Shown: positions 12,101 to 23,968, counted from the stretch's first letter. The stretch is DNA of 64,000 bases from Lycorma delicatula (GCF_047948215.1 NC_134455.1:164034575-164098574), one strand, 5' to 3'. A program made the numbers and translations. The notes: generated by a model not told the origin, from the letters alone.

Positions 12101-14679
12101 CAATAAATTATAATTTATAATTTAACGGGTAATATTTAATACTAAATTTTGTTTGAAGTTTAGAGAAAGATAGAGTATAAATAATACTGGTTGAATGTAT
12201 TGTCCAAACCTCCCTAGTAATTTATTTTTAACGCAATGAAATAATATTATACAAGTAAATATTCATGCCTAAACAAATTAGAAGACATTACTTATTAAGG
12301 ACCTGAAATTAAGCAAAAATCTGTTTTATTTTAGACATAGATCAAACTAAAATAAATTTAAATAATAAATTAGTTCATTTGTTAATATTATCTTTCAGAA
12401 ATACTACATAAAAACTTTACCGTACTTTGTAATATCGTTGAAATAAATTAACCTAGTGTGATTTCTTCTTGTTTATAGAAAATCGGTGTTGCGTTATAGA
12501 TAGCAATTTATAAGACATTTTACACTTCAACAAGTTTAGAAAATATTAAGCACTTTTTTTAAAACACATGTTGAAAAAGGGAAATACCTATTTCACACAA
12601 AAAAATTCATTTTTTACTTAAAAAAATATAAGGTGCCAATAATTGTACTTTAACCTGTTGCTGATATTATGGATAAGTAAAATAGTATCTTATTTAAAAC
12701 ACACATAAAGCATTCCTGGATGTAGATAAATCAAGCTGAAGAATTGCCTCTGATGAATATTTGATAAGGAATCTCATCTGGTTTCATCTTGAGACTTTCA
12801 AATAACAATAAAAAGTTAGATTTTTGAGAATATCCAAGTAAAAAGGAAGAACTTTTAAACTGTATAATTCCGCCTTCGTTGGTTTTTTTAATATGAATTA
12901 TTAAACGTTGTCATTTTTGAGGATAGATAATTTTACATTTTTTATAATTATTTTAAGCCAAATCATTTTAAGCCAAAAAAGAAAATGGAATGTTAAAATT
13001 TAAAAAAAATCAAAATTATTAATATTAAATAATACATAAATTTTAATTTAATTAAAAATATTATTTTTGTCACATATAACTTCAAACATTAGTACAAAAA
13101 TTTGAATGAAAAATGTATAAACTTAAATGTATAAATGTATTAACGTCCATTAATTTTTTTAAATTAGAAAACTTCATAAAAATACACATTTCAATTTTAG
13201 ATCTTCACTTAAAATTAGAATTTATTATAAAAGTGAAGTAACATGGAAAAGATATTAAAAAATATTTATCATGTAACTAATCTAATTAAAAGTAATTAAC
13301 TGTCTTAGCGGATTATAAGAAATTTTATTGAATGAAATATCAATTAATTAAACTGATAACAGCAAAAGAATTAAACGGTAATAAAAACAATCAGGTAGTA
13401 AGATAAAAAATTAAACTACTAAGAGCACGACTGAACGTGTTTCAACGAAGACAGTTGATTACAAAACAGAGAAAGATACAAGTATTTAGTTTGTATTCCT
13501 GTCTGACAGGTCAGGATGTTTCAGGATGTTCCAGTTCAAGTCCAGTTGTCATGATTTCTCCGGGCAGGTACAACATATACGTCGTAAGTTATGAGCTGTC
13601 AACTTTTAACCACCCTACACTTTGGAAATAAACTCGAGCAAATACATAAAAAAAGCACAGTTGCACCCTTGATAATAAATTACTTTACTAATACCACATT
13701 TAAAAATTTCATTATGGTAATCTCATTATTACATTCTTAATAATAATCCATCAAAACAAATTTTATTATTCAGACAAAGAAATAATATTTCTCCTAGCTT
13801 AGAAAAAAATGTTTACTGTAATAGTTATTTAAATACGTTTAAATTGTTCAAAAATCTTTCTATGAAAAATAAATAAACTTAGTAGTTTATTATCCTATAC
13901 TACCCACAATCTTATTGTAATTTATCTTTAGAAAGCTTAGATTGCTAATAACAACTTTAAACGAACGTTCTAAGTTAAGAATTATCAACTTTCTTCTATC
14001 AGTAAAAATTCGATTTTTATCTTCTCATTAAACCAATCTCCTGATAAAATGAATTCCTGAAATTGCGTCATCCTTGAAATCAATGAAAATCTAATTATGT
14101 AGCAAAACTATAAAACCTAAATATTTATTTAATTTATCTAAACAAATTATTTTATCTATATTTTATATAAATTTACTATTCACAACAATAACGGGAAAGC
14201 TGTTCTAGTTTGAGAGATGCACATTCTATTAATATATGAATATTTCTGCTGAAAAGTTAGAAATAGCTTTGAGAAGCTTATTATTATTATTCAAAATTGA
14301 TTCAAAAATAAAAATGTTGTATTTCTTACAGACAAACGTTTTTTTGAGATAAGAAATACAAATTACTAAAATGTTTTACTATTCCTGTTAAAATATTAAG
14401 TCATTTTTAAGGAGATATGTAGATAGTAAAGTCAAAATAAATAACCACTTGAACTTTCCAGATTGTAGTAAACATTTTGTGCTAATAGATCCTGCAGATC
14501 CTAAAAGATTTGACTGTACTAAATAATTGACTTAAAGTAAAAGGTGTAGTTAGTTTTTTCCATTTATGGGAAAACCTTAATTTAAAAGGTTTTTAAAATA
14601 CATTTAAATCTTTCTGTAATCATATAAAATTTAATTTGTAAAACTGGACGGAAACGGAAGTTTCTGTAAGCTACCACTT
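8621..14679. other. AT-rich spacer
   Basis: A (AT)n microsatellite occupies 9141-9174. GGATAATTATTCGG occurs twice, at 10581-10594 and 10605-10618. A 21-bp word starting AATTTATCTTTAG occurs near 11221 and again near 13920. A moderately complex patch at 10650-10900 and an unrecognised 64-codon frame at 13437-13631 could be decayed repeats. No gene can be supported. Confidence 0.5.
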
Positions 14680-14840
14680 GTGCCTCCATGGCGCGTATGG
14701 TAGCATCTCAGACTTTCTGCCAGAGGTCCCGGGTTCGTATCCCGGTCAGGCATGGAATTTTTACACACGCTACAAATCATTCATCTCATCCTCTGAAGCA
14801 ATACCTATCGTTGGTCCCGGAGGTTATACAAAAAAAGAAA
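14680..14840 (+). mobile_element. tRNA-derived SINE, family 2
   Basis: The head resembles a tRNA: an A-box-like stretch near GGCGCGTATGGTAGC and a very good B box, GGTTCGTATCC at 14732-14742, inside a perfect arm (CCCGG...CCGGG type). After CAGGCATGG comes a short unique body and a tail reading CATCCTCTGAAGCAATACC, then TCCCGGAGGTTATACA and an A-rich end. The same layout recurs on the minus strand at 38946-39118. The tail is also shared with family 1. I could not find a clear target duplication. Confidence 0.8.
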
Positions 14841-16103
14841 TTTACCAAAACCTAGAATAGTGGTGACATTAAGTGGAAAATTCTTCATAGTTTAAGTAAT
14901 TTTGAATTCTAATGACAAAGATTTTTCTGTTGTCTGCAGAAAAACGTTTTTTTGTTATTGTATATATGTTTAAAGAAATTTAAAAAATGAAGAATAAAGA
15001 ATGATATGCTTAAAATTTATGTGCTTACAAAGTCGAATTCAATATCTTTATAAAGGAGACATCACTTGCTGTTTACCTACGTTTTTAAAATTCTGCAAGA
15101 ATAGGCTGATTATATATAAAGACTGAAAAAATATATAATACAATTATGCTTTTCAAGTAGTTTAACATTAAAAATGAAATAAATGCAGTTAATATTATGA
15201 ATGTACGAGTAAATTTTCGTTGTAATTCTGTATTTTAATTTAGTCAATTAACAATAAAATGTATTTTCGAATTAGCTACTTGGAAATGGCTAGCTCAAAG
15301 TAATCTGCCAGCAGAAGTTTGTTTTCTTTGAATACCCTCATCGATGTCTAACTGTGAGATCACAAATACGAATAATTCTATTTTTTATTATAACTCGTAT
15401 AAAACATCCCACCTATATATTATTTGAAAATGTTTAATTTTTAACACGTCCTCTATTTTGGACGTCCATAATTTTGTATTTTTTTAATTATATTTATGTT
15501 TAAAGATCTGAACCGCTTGGAATAGAAAATAACCACTGTTTTCAGCGTTAAAAATGATCCTTTCTGAATTACCACAAGAAAATTCTGTTTATTCTGTTTA
15601 AAAATTTATCAAATTTTAAGGTTTGGAAAATCAGCAGAAATTTTAGTGAATGATTCTTTTGAATAACAACGTTTTTTATACCGCTTAATATTGAAGCGGT
15701 ATTGATCGATTTAAATTAAATGAAAAACATATATAAAAGATAATTGTTAAATATTATATATGTTACATATTAAATATAAAACATATATAAAGGATCAACT
15801 CCTGTGATTGCTTACATTTGAATTTTAAAAAATAAAAAAAAAATCCTTCAGTAGATGTCAATCAATATTTCTTTTTCGCCGTATTAAAACATAATTAAGC
15901 TGTGCTTTTTTTAACGCTATAGACTGATATTGATTTTTAATCATTTGTAATGAGTGCAGGTAAAAAGCTCAGCTGGTGATAGAATTCACCAATTGACTAT
16001 AAAAAATCTAATAGAAATTCATCACTACGAGACAGAACCCTCTAAGTTACTGTTACTTAGAAGGATATAAGTAGTATTCATCTTGGAATTAGTCTTTGAT
16101 TTA
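14841..16103. other. AT-rich spacer
   Basis: No gene is visible. Near 15720-15795 a short word containing AACATATATAAA occurs twice. Otherwise nothing is recognisable. Confidence 0.5.
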
Positions 16104-16117
16104 CTTAGAATCTTACT
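16104..16117. repeat. Target-site duplication, left copy
   Basis: CTTAGAATCTTACT, 14 bases, repeated exactly at 16300-16313 on the other side of the SINE. Confidence 0.9.
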
Positions 16118-16299
16118 TTCTTTCTTTCTTTTCCTCCGGTAATTACCTTTCAAATAATACTTCAGAGGATGAATGAGGATGATATGTAGTAAATGAAGTG
16201 TAGTTTTATACAGTCTCAGTTCGACCATTCCTGAGATGTGTGGTTAATTGAAACCCAACCACCAAAGAACAACGATATCCACGATCTAGTATTCAAATC
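16118..16299 (-). mobile_element. 5'-truncated SINE, family 1
   Basis: Read on the minus strand, it begins within the body at GGATTTGAATACTAG and continues through the region with TTAACCACACATCTCAGGA to the shared tail (CATCCTCTGAAG, then CCGGAGG) and an AAGAAAGAAAG end. The tRNA-like head present in the copies at 36071 and 61259 is missing. Because a perfect 14-bp duplication abuts both ends, the truncation happened at insertion, as expected for incomplete reverse transcription. Confidence 0.9.
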
Positions 16300-16313
16300 C
16301 TTAGAATCTTACT
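16300..16313. repeat. Target-site duplication, right copy
   Basis: Second exact copy of CTTAGAATCTTACT, flanking the truncated SINE. Confidence 0.9.
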
Positions 16314-17904
16314 GAATCTACTAAATGTTACTCTCTACTTAGATCTAATGTGTTTTAGATCCAGTGAATTACTAAGATATTTTGTATCTCATCATTACCG
16401 CAAATTTCATTTCAGAAAAGGGAGAGTATATCTTATAACCTTATGTAAGAAAATTATAGGGTAGAGCAAAATTATTGATTTCTGTTCGTTACGTATGAAA
16501 AATTAATAAAAAATAAATAGATGGTAGCTGTAAAACTTATTCAGAGGAGAAAAAAAAAGATTTTCTTTTGTTTTTTTTAATTTATTTAATACTTAAAGTT
16601 CTTAAAAAAAATTACATTATACTCTTATAAAAATAAATTAAATAAAAAAAAAAGGAGTAACACAGTTTAAACTCTAGGAATGATGTTTTACTTCTTGAAG
16701 TACATATTTCTATAAGTTTCTTGCTACTAGTATAAAAAATGTTTAAATGGATATTGGAAATTGTAAGTGAGACATCATAATTTTTTTGAAGATGATTTTT
16801 AAGATCCTTGCCGATTTGAACAACTTTCATTTCCTGTCTTCTTTTTTTTTCACGAAATAAATGCTTAACCTTTGAAAAGTAGCACAATCTGACTCGTGAA
16901 AGATTTCTTTTAATTTTTTTTTTAACTTCAACTAAATACTCTATAAGTTTGCATTTATTTTTGTATATAATTTACACAGTTATTATTTTATGAATCGTAT
17001 ATCTTGTAGCTGCTTATTGGGGACCAATACACGCAACTACATACAATCTATTTACATGTAGTAACTGAATTTTCTCCGTTTTAATATTTTTTTATATCGC
17101 CTCTTCTTAAAAATTAAAAACTAAAAATGAATAAAATTAATTTTATTTAAATACTTTTCTGAATTAAAGTTTAATTGTTTAATGATATGTAAAAGTAACA
17201 TTTGCTTAATATTGTAATTAAAAATTAATAAACCTTTTTTGGATAGTACTTGTTCTTTTGTTAAACATTTCCATTTTTTCCCCCCGATATTCTGCACGGT
17301 TTTTGATATCCATGTAAGGTAATTTACCGGCTCATCTCATCTAAATTTACTTGGAGAAAATGTTGATCAAAATTCTTATAATAACCTTACTATTAAGATA
17401 TTTTATCATAAAATTGATACTGAAATTCACTTCTTGTTTTGTAATAATACATTTGAATTTTTTTAAGTCTGAAAAAAGATTTTTTTTTTGTAATCTTTTT
17501 TGTTATTTCAAAGGAAAAATTGAATTTTAGGAATTTTTGAAATACGAATGAGTTGATTAGAGAATAGGGTTTGTGTCTGTCGTCTTCAAAATCAAATCAT
17601 AATATTTTGTTTTTAAGCGTCTTATTAATAGGCTCATAATACCATCTAATAAGTATGGTAGGATGACCTCAAGGGTCTCCTTCAAAACGTCAGAATGATT
17701 TTTCAAGTAAAAAAATAGCTTGTCAGTTTAGACTCACTAAAATATAGATAATGAAACCAATATTTAGAAAAATTTATACACACATTAGTAAATAGTAAAT
17801 TTGGTAAATTTTAAATGTATGTATTTTTATGAATATGCTCTTTCTGCTAAACTGAATAACAATATTCGTTACTACCAAGGCAGACAAGGAAACAGAACTG
17901 TTTC
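16314..17904. other. AT-rich spacer
   Basis: A minus-strand 91-codon frame (16612-16887) is lysine/phenylalanine-rich and crosses A and T runs. I regard it as chance. Nothing else is recognisable. Confidence 0.5.
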
Positions 17905-17912
17905 CTTGTAAC
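17905..17912. repeat. 8-bp target-site duplication of hAT, left
   Basis: CTTGTAAC, exactly repeated at 18895-18902. Eight bases is the diagnostic length for hAT elements. Confidence 0.9.
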
Positions 17913-18894
17913 TAGTGATTACAATACTGGACCAAAAATACATTACCGGTATTCGGTGTTTTTTTAAGCGTTGTACCGGAATACTGATATTAGGAATTTT
18001 TCAACAAAGGTACAAAACACAGTTGTTTCTTTGCCATATTTATTAGTTTTATCAAAAAATGCATAAACTATAGAAATATAAACAATTTTGCCATATACAA
18101 ATATAAAATAAAGAAACAAATGTTATAATCAAATATTATTAATAAGAGCAGTAAAATAATAATTTATAACATTAGAAACAAAAAATGTAAAAAATAAACC
18201 ATTACGAATTATAATACAATAAAGGAACAAAACATATAGTGTTATTAAGAAGTGTAAATATCACATAAAAATCTTGTTGTGTAGTCTATTATATAGTATC
18301 AATTAATAGAACAAAACAACTAATTTATTAACTGCGTATTTTTTAAATGTGATCGTAGAAAACATAACGCATTTACTGAACTGTCATTAAGCCTGAAACG
18401 GATTTTTTTTTGCACAAATTGCCTGCAGTTGGAAATGCTCTTCTGCATTCACGCTGGTTGGTGGTACCGTTAATAATGAGGGATTATAATACAAAATGTG
18501 TACTTATTTGTGAAAAAGGAACTCACCAATTTAAAAAATATCTAAATGTTTAAACATTTAAAACACTACGCGCAATTTCACTACAACAACATTAAATGTG
18601 AGGTAAGGTTTCATACACGCTTTATACTTGACTTCGACAATACGCAGACAAAGAGAGGAGATCGGAACGGAAGTGAGACAACAAATGATTAATGTTGGTA
18701 CTGCCCCATCATGAAAAAAACGTATTTCAAATAACAGTAGATGCCCAATAAATTAAATTAAGCCCTTTAATAAAAATAAATATTTATTATTTATAGCTAA
18801 TACCGAAAATACCGGTATTTTATCTTAGCAAAATTGCAAAATAGCACGAAGTACCGGTATTCGGTAAATCAGTGTGCCAACATTTCAATCACTA
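17913..18894. mobile_element. Internally deleted hAT transposon, 982 bp
   Basis: The ends are inverted: TAGTGATTACAATACTGG at the left and, read from the right, TAGTGATTGAAATGTTGG, 14 of 18 identical. They start with the TAGNG form usual for hAT. An exact 8-bp duplication flanks them. The palindrome-containing word ACCGGTATTCGGT occurs near both ends (about 17945 and 18853), and related words (ACCGGAATACTG, ACCGGTATTTT) lie further in, a likely transposase-binding array. The only coding content is a scrap of transposase C terminus on the minus strand (18320-18468). The element is therefore non-autonomous, derived by internal deletion from a full-length copy. Confidence 0.92.
18320..18468 (-). 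pseudogene. hAT transposase C-terminal dimerisation domain remnant
   Basis: On the minus strand the frame starts GTTNQRECRRAFPTAGNLCK. The RAFxTAGNL core is the conserved start of the hAT family C-terminal dimerisation motif. At a run of A's (T's on the plus strand near 18402-18411) the frame slips by one base, then continues IRFRLNDSSVNALCFLRSHL to a stop at 18320-18322. The RL and VxxLxFLRSHxKN spacing also fits the motif. Upstream coding sequence (DDE catalytic core and BED zinc finger) is gone, cut at about 18470. The slip could be a true mutation or a homopolymer read error. Confidence 0.85.
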
Positions 18895-18902
18895 CTTGTA
18901 AC
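18895..18902. repeat. 8-bp target-site duplication of hAT, right
   Basis: Second exact copy of CTTGTAAC. Confidence 0.9.
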
Positions 18903-20434
18903 TCAACACAATACTTCAACTTACGAGGAGGGTCTTTAAGTATATCAACTAATTAATTTTGCTACCTTTGCCTTTTTTAATAAATTACCGAACAATTTAT
19001 AAAAGCTTTCCACTAATTTTTAAAAAATAAAATTAAACAATATAAATTACTTGGTCGAGCATTTTTTAAATGTAAAAAAAATAATTTTCTGCATTCCTTT
19101 AATATATGCTCAAATAATTTCCATTTTCTGAATTGTGATTTGTTTTATAGCTACATTATATATTTATAACCTACATTTATTTACATTTGATACTATCTTA
19201 TGTAGTTATATTTAAAATTTTCAACTGAACATCAATCATTTCTATTATTTATTTTTTAATTAATTGCACATTTTATGGTGCTGTTATGATTAACATTTAC
19301 TACGGCTTTCCTTGATCCATTCAGACAAACGCTGGGACAATTCCCTTTTTAATCCATGGAATAGCATATTTGACGTGCTCTATGTAATGTATTATGTACA
19401 GAACAAAATAAAAGTTTTATTTATTTATTTATTTTCGCTAAGTAGTTCCACCACCTTGAAATATTCGGTTGAGTTCTATATATACGATTCAGTTGATTTG
19501 AATCAGCTTCTACTGCATGATTTAACTGATAAAATTTGTGGTAAAGTATTTTCTCTTTAATTAATGAAGAACAATTTTCTAGCTTCCAGGAGGATGGTAG
19601 CTTGCATACGTAACACTGGTGCGAATAGATGGTTTTTTACACGATTTTCTTTTAATATAAAATTTAATTTACTTTTTCGACAGTCAGGTTAATTACTTTA
19701 ATTAAAATATTTCTATCATAATTTTAAGGAATCATTCATTCATCTTTTATTTCATAAAAACTAAATACCAACATTTAAGCTCTTTGAATTTTCGGTTAAA
19801 CTTCCAAGTTTTTAGGTGTTGATTTAATTTACTTAGAAACAGTAGTAATTTTTTTAACGAAATTATCAGTAATCAAGTTATTTAAATTTTAAGGAATGCG
19901 CTGTTTCATATAAAAAACTTCGAATATTTTTGTTTATTATTTTATTGTAAAATAGGTATGGCTAAAACTTAGAAATCTCATAAAATTAATTTAATTATCC
20001 TACAAGATAATTTGTGAAACTTTTACCCAGTTGTTCTCAAAATTTGTTAAAAATACATAAATAAGGTTGAATTGAGAAGTTTTGTTTTTTATCCATTAGA
20101 AATAAAAACTTATACGCATCGCCTACGTAATAACAGGTTTAGGATAGACTTAAACAGATTGTGTTAAGACCTCATCATTATAAATTTTCTACCTAATCTT
20201 TTTTCTTTATATTATTAAGAAGAGCTTATCAATCTTATATAATTTATCACTTTGGTATTATAACAGTTTTTATTAACACGTTTTCAAATTCCTGTCAATA
20301 AATTTATTTTCTCTTTCTGACCCACACTTACTTAACCATTTGTTTTTAATCTCATTAATTTTTACTAAATAGAAATAAAGACGAATATTAATTATGAGCA
20401 AAAAATATGAGGTTGAAATAGTAGAAAAACAACT
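18903..20434. other. AT-rich spacer with a possible LINE 3' end
   Basis: 19273-19433 is a more complex patch containing CAGACAAACGCTGGGACA, a word reminiscent of insect LINE 3' regions. It is followed by AATAAAAGTTTTATTTATTT, like a polyadenylation signal and tail. No RT motif is left. The rest is featureless. Confidence 0.35.
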
Positions 20435-20545
20435 CAGATTTAGTAGTTTAAAATCTTTAAGTATACTTAATTTACGATTAAGATTTAAAAAATGATTACT
20501 GCTTGTAGAAGTAAGGTGCTGTATATTCGTTTTTTATATAGACGT
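20435..20545. repeat. Direct repeat A, copy 1
   Basis: 111 bases that recur at 21585-21695 with the same length and about five mismatches (roughly 95 percent identity). It contains TTACTGCTTGTAGAAGTAAG. There is no ORF. Confidence 0.9.
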
Positions 20546-20759
20546 AAATTAAGCAATAAAATTTAGTAGTAGTAGTAATAATAATAAAGATATCTAAATA
20601 AAAATAAACAAATTTACAAAAAAGTACTTCCATTGTGTAAAATAGAATTATTTAACGGATTTTTGTTTCTCTTTTACAGTAGATTTAAATTTTATACTAA
20701 ATTAGAATGATAGATGTTTGTTTTAAATGGGGAAGTTAAGTGTGAGTGTGAAATTTTTA

Positions 20760-21060
20760 ACTGGAGCAGACCTCATCATCGTTGTAATCATCGTCAACAT
20801 CAACACCACCAGCGATAGAATGAGCGCCATTTGGTCTGTGTTGGACCCCCGGCAGTGGGCCGAGCCACTCATTAGCCTCCTTCCTTAGCCGGCCGGAACT
20901 GACCCCATTACTTCCAGTCCACGTCCGGCGGCCACTCTCCTTCTTCTTCTTACGGACTCCTAAGAACTTAACGCTCTCAGAATTTTCTAATTTGTTTAAA
21001 CGACCGACCTTGAACAGCCGCTCCTAGATCCCTCAATAATAACACGCTCTTCGTTCAATT
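20760..21060. other. GC-richer patch between repeat copies
   Basis: Contains CCCCCGGCAGTGGGCCGAGC, GCCGGCCGG and a C/T-rich run. No open frame with recognisable content was found. Possibly a fragment of a mobile element with higher GC content. Confidence 0.35.
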
Positions 21061-21323
21061 ATAAAAAATAATCAGACTTTCAAAATAACCTTAGCGTTAA
21101 CAAATTTACTGAGAGCAGTAATTATGATAAATGTAACCATTATTATTGTAATAGATCTATTAAAACTACCCATGATAAATCCAATTTAATAATGAGAAAA
21201 TGGTTTCGTAACAAAGTCTGATTCAAACATTTTAATTATTTTTGTCCCCAAAATCTTTTCGTTTATTATTTGGATTCTAAGTGATATTATTATCATTTAA
21301 CTAACTTTCATAGAATTCTTTTA

Positions 21324-21401
21324 GTTATAATTTTAAATGTTGTTTTTAAGAACACTTTTAAAGTGTAGGAAAAAATAAAATAACCAGTTAAAATTGAATT
21401 G
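21324..21401. repeat. Direct repeat B, copy 1
   Basis: About 78 bases beginning GTTATAATTTTAAATGTTG. A diverged copy lies at 21694-21769. Confidence 0.8.
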
Positions 21402-21584
21402 AAAGAATTGTTAACGTGGAACACTAGTTTAATTTATTTTCCTATTTCTGTAGACTGTTTCGTTCTTGAAGGCACTACGCTTCAGTTACTTTAAACCCAA
21501 ACATTCTTAAGGCGATGAATTCAGGCTGACAATACGTGATAAAATATAAATTTTACAGGGAAAAATATTCTCTGGGAATGGACA

Positions 21585-21695
21585 CAGATTTATTAGTTTA
21601 AAATCTTTAAGTATACTTAATTTACCATTAAGATTTAAAAAACAATTACTGCTTGTAGAAGTAAGGTGCTGTATATTCGTTTTTTATATAGGCGT
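21585..21695. repeat. Direct repeat A, copy 2
   Basis: Second copy of A, 1150 bases downstream of the first. It runs directly into B copy 2, whereas A and B are separated by about 780 bases in the first arrangement. Confidence 0.9.
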
Positions 21696-21769
21696 TATAA
21701 TTTTAAATCTTGTTTCTAAGAACACTTAAAATATTTTAAAAAATAAAATAACTAGTTAAAATTGGATTG
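21694..21769. repeat. Direct repeat B, copy 2
   Basis: Diverged copy of B (GTTATAATTTTAAATCTTG at its start), adjoining A copy 2. Its right side grades into short repeats of TTGGATTTATAT up to about 21832. Confidence 0.8.
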
Positions 21770-21875
21770 GATTTATATATACATATTTATTTGGATTTAT
21801 ATTTTATTTGGATTTGGATTTATATATAAACCAGTATTTAAAAAAATATTTATAGAAAAATAATCCGAAGTCGAA

Positions 21876-22206
21876 TGTAATTCCCCTATTAAGGGGAGAC
21901 AACGCATTGTTTCACAGAAAAAGAGAAGCTTAATTATTTGTTTTACGTGATCTGTCCTAGTCTTTCTTGTAGCTGTGGCTCATGCAATGGTCAGGTGAAA
22001 CGGTACAAATCAAAGTTTCTTTTCTATGACAGTAATGATGTCATTAGTAAACCAATTCCAGTTGTGACGTAGTAAAGGTATCTCTTGTAAATAGAGATAT
22101 AATTAGTTCGGTGAATAAAGCTATTTAACATTTCATTTCACCTTTTAAGACTACCGTGCCAGCTTGTTATTCGTGGAATTGGGTGTTTTAAGTTTGGTCA
22201 CCTACA
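21876..22206 (+). other. Possible LTR-like stretch
   Basis: Starts TGTAATTCCCC with a small inverted pair (CCCCT...AGGGG, 21883-21896) and could end ...CCTACA at 22206, giving TGTA...TACA ends. Inside is AATAAAGCTATTTAAC, like a polyadenylation signal. No 4-6 bp duplication was found at the proposed ends and no internal retroelement gene adjoins. It is a weak call; an ordinary repeat is equally likely. Confidence 0.25.
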
Positions 22207-22944
22207 CCCACTCAGTTATGATAGCCATTATTCCTAATGTAAGGCTGAACTTTTTTTTATTTAGTAAAATATTTTTCTTAATAGATGTACAGATATTTTT
22301 GTAAAACAAAATTCAGTTATTAATAATTGTGATTATATATATATATGTGTGTATTACTGTTAAAAAATGACAACAATAAAAAAATTTAACGTAGTAAAAG
22401 TTCAAAACTAGTAATGTTAAATGATTAATCAATTGCTATGTAGAACTTCAAATTAAAATTAAAGAATTAGATTAGAAATTATTATTTGCACATATAAATC
22501 TGTTTTTCAAACTTGTTGGATGGTTAAAATTTTTAAAAATAGACTCATGTAAATTTTCAGAGTTTAATTTTCACTTCTTTATTGATAAAACAAAAATTAA
22601 AAATGTAATAGATAAATATTCTAAAATAATTTTTTAATGCTTACAAAATGATTTTTAATTAATATAATTTAATTATTTCTTTAAATTATTAAATAATTAA
22701 TAATAAATTATCATTTATTTTAATAATAATAATTTATTATCATTATTTTTATTACATTAATTGTCAATATAAATATATAATCGACGAATGGTTCAGTTAA
22801 TAAAGAGGTTCTTACCTATAATTTATTCTAAAAAAATTTGAAAGTAAGAAGCAAGAAATATTTTACAACTTGATCATTAATCTAACACTATATAATAATT
22901 CCATACCAATTTCAAAAAATTAATAAATAAGTTTATATATATGT
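22207..22944. other. AT-rich spacer
   Basis: Short TA run near 22336. Otherwise nothing. Confidence 0.5.
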
Positions 22945-23447
22945 TGTTTTTTGTTTTTTGCTTTTGTTTTCCGTAGGGGAGGAAAAAGCTCTGCCAGCCG
23001 CCGTCAGGCTCGCACTGATGGCAGTGCGGGGCTCCCAACCACTAAAAATCCTCCCCCTCTTTTCATGCAGGGGCTGGATCTAAACCATATGGTATGTACA
23101 CAGCCCCTGCATTATCACCCAGCCACTCTACTATCCGAATCTAGGTGACCGGAAGGCGTCCCCAGGGGGCGATCGACGAGCGACAATTCCGAGGCGCCCC
23201 CGCCGACCAGCCCCAGAAGATTAATAAATAAATAAAGCCCCAGATGACACTTGATCACCCGTCATCGAACTCTAAGTCTCTATCGATCCGCATCTCCTGC
23301 TTATCGTCGCTTCTTCTCATTGGCCTTCTTTCCTATCATTTTTGAGATCATAGTCGTGACACATTCCCATTTGTCGCTATTGCTGAGCATCATCTCAATT
23401 ATATTGTTGGCCCCCTCAACACCTTGCTCCTCGATCCCTATATAAGT
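22945..23447 (-). mobile_element. 3' end of a GC-richer non-LTR retrotransposon
   Basis: On the minus strand, from about 23430, a frame reads EEQGVEGANNIIEMMLSNSD, KWECVTTMISKMIGKKANEK, then KRR and a stop. This is like the acidic/basic tail (NIIExMLxSxxxWxxV) that closes ORF2 of some R1-like insect LINEs. About 350 bases of GC-rich 3' UTR follow, including GGCGCCCCCGCC-type sequence, then an A-rich tail (ACAAAAGCAAAAAACAAAAA on the minus strand near 22950-22970). The 5' part is missing. The family name is inference from the tail motif only. Confidence 0.65.
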
Positions 23448-23968
23448 ATGTTTAAGCTAAACTAATAAATAATATTATTTTAGATATTTAAGGAGATTCT
23501 GAACTTTAAGAAGTGTATTTGTATGTAAACAATTAGTAACCTATATAATGTATGAATAAGAGAATTTAACTTTCTTTTATACTTAATAAAACGGAAACTA
23601 GTCTAATTTTATACAAAACGCATTACTTCAATGTAAATTACAAAGGAAAACAATTTTAAAAAACCTATTCATGTAAGCGACTTTCTGGTAAATAAACACA
23701 AATTTATTTAAAAACAACTGCATAACTTTGAAAGTATTTTAACTAATATTAGTAAGTAAAATTTTACTCTTATAAAAACTAGTTTTAAAATCAAAAGTTT
23801 AATTATTTTTGTTTTCATTAAAATTTTACCTAAATATTTTCAAGTATATAAATTATATAAAATAAATTAAAATTTTTAAGAAGTGTATTATTATTATTAT
23901 TTTTTTTAGTTACTATAATTCTTAGTTAATAGTTAAACAATTTAACAAGGAATAAATCAGTTATTTTA
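23448..23968. other. AT-rich spacer
   Basis: Featureless sequence separating the GC-rich LINE tail from the next element. Confidence 0.5.

Noticed and set aside
22951..23148. 65-codon plus-strand frame
   Set aside because: Falls in the GC-rich 3' UTR of the minus-strand LINE tail and has no recognisable motif.
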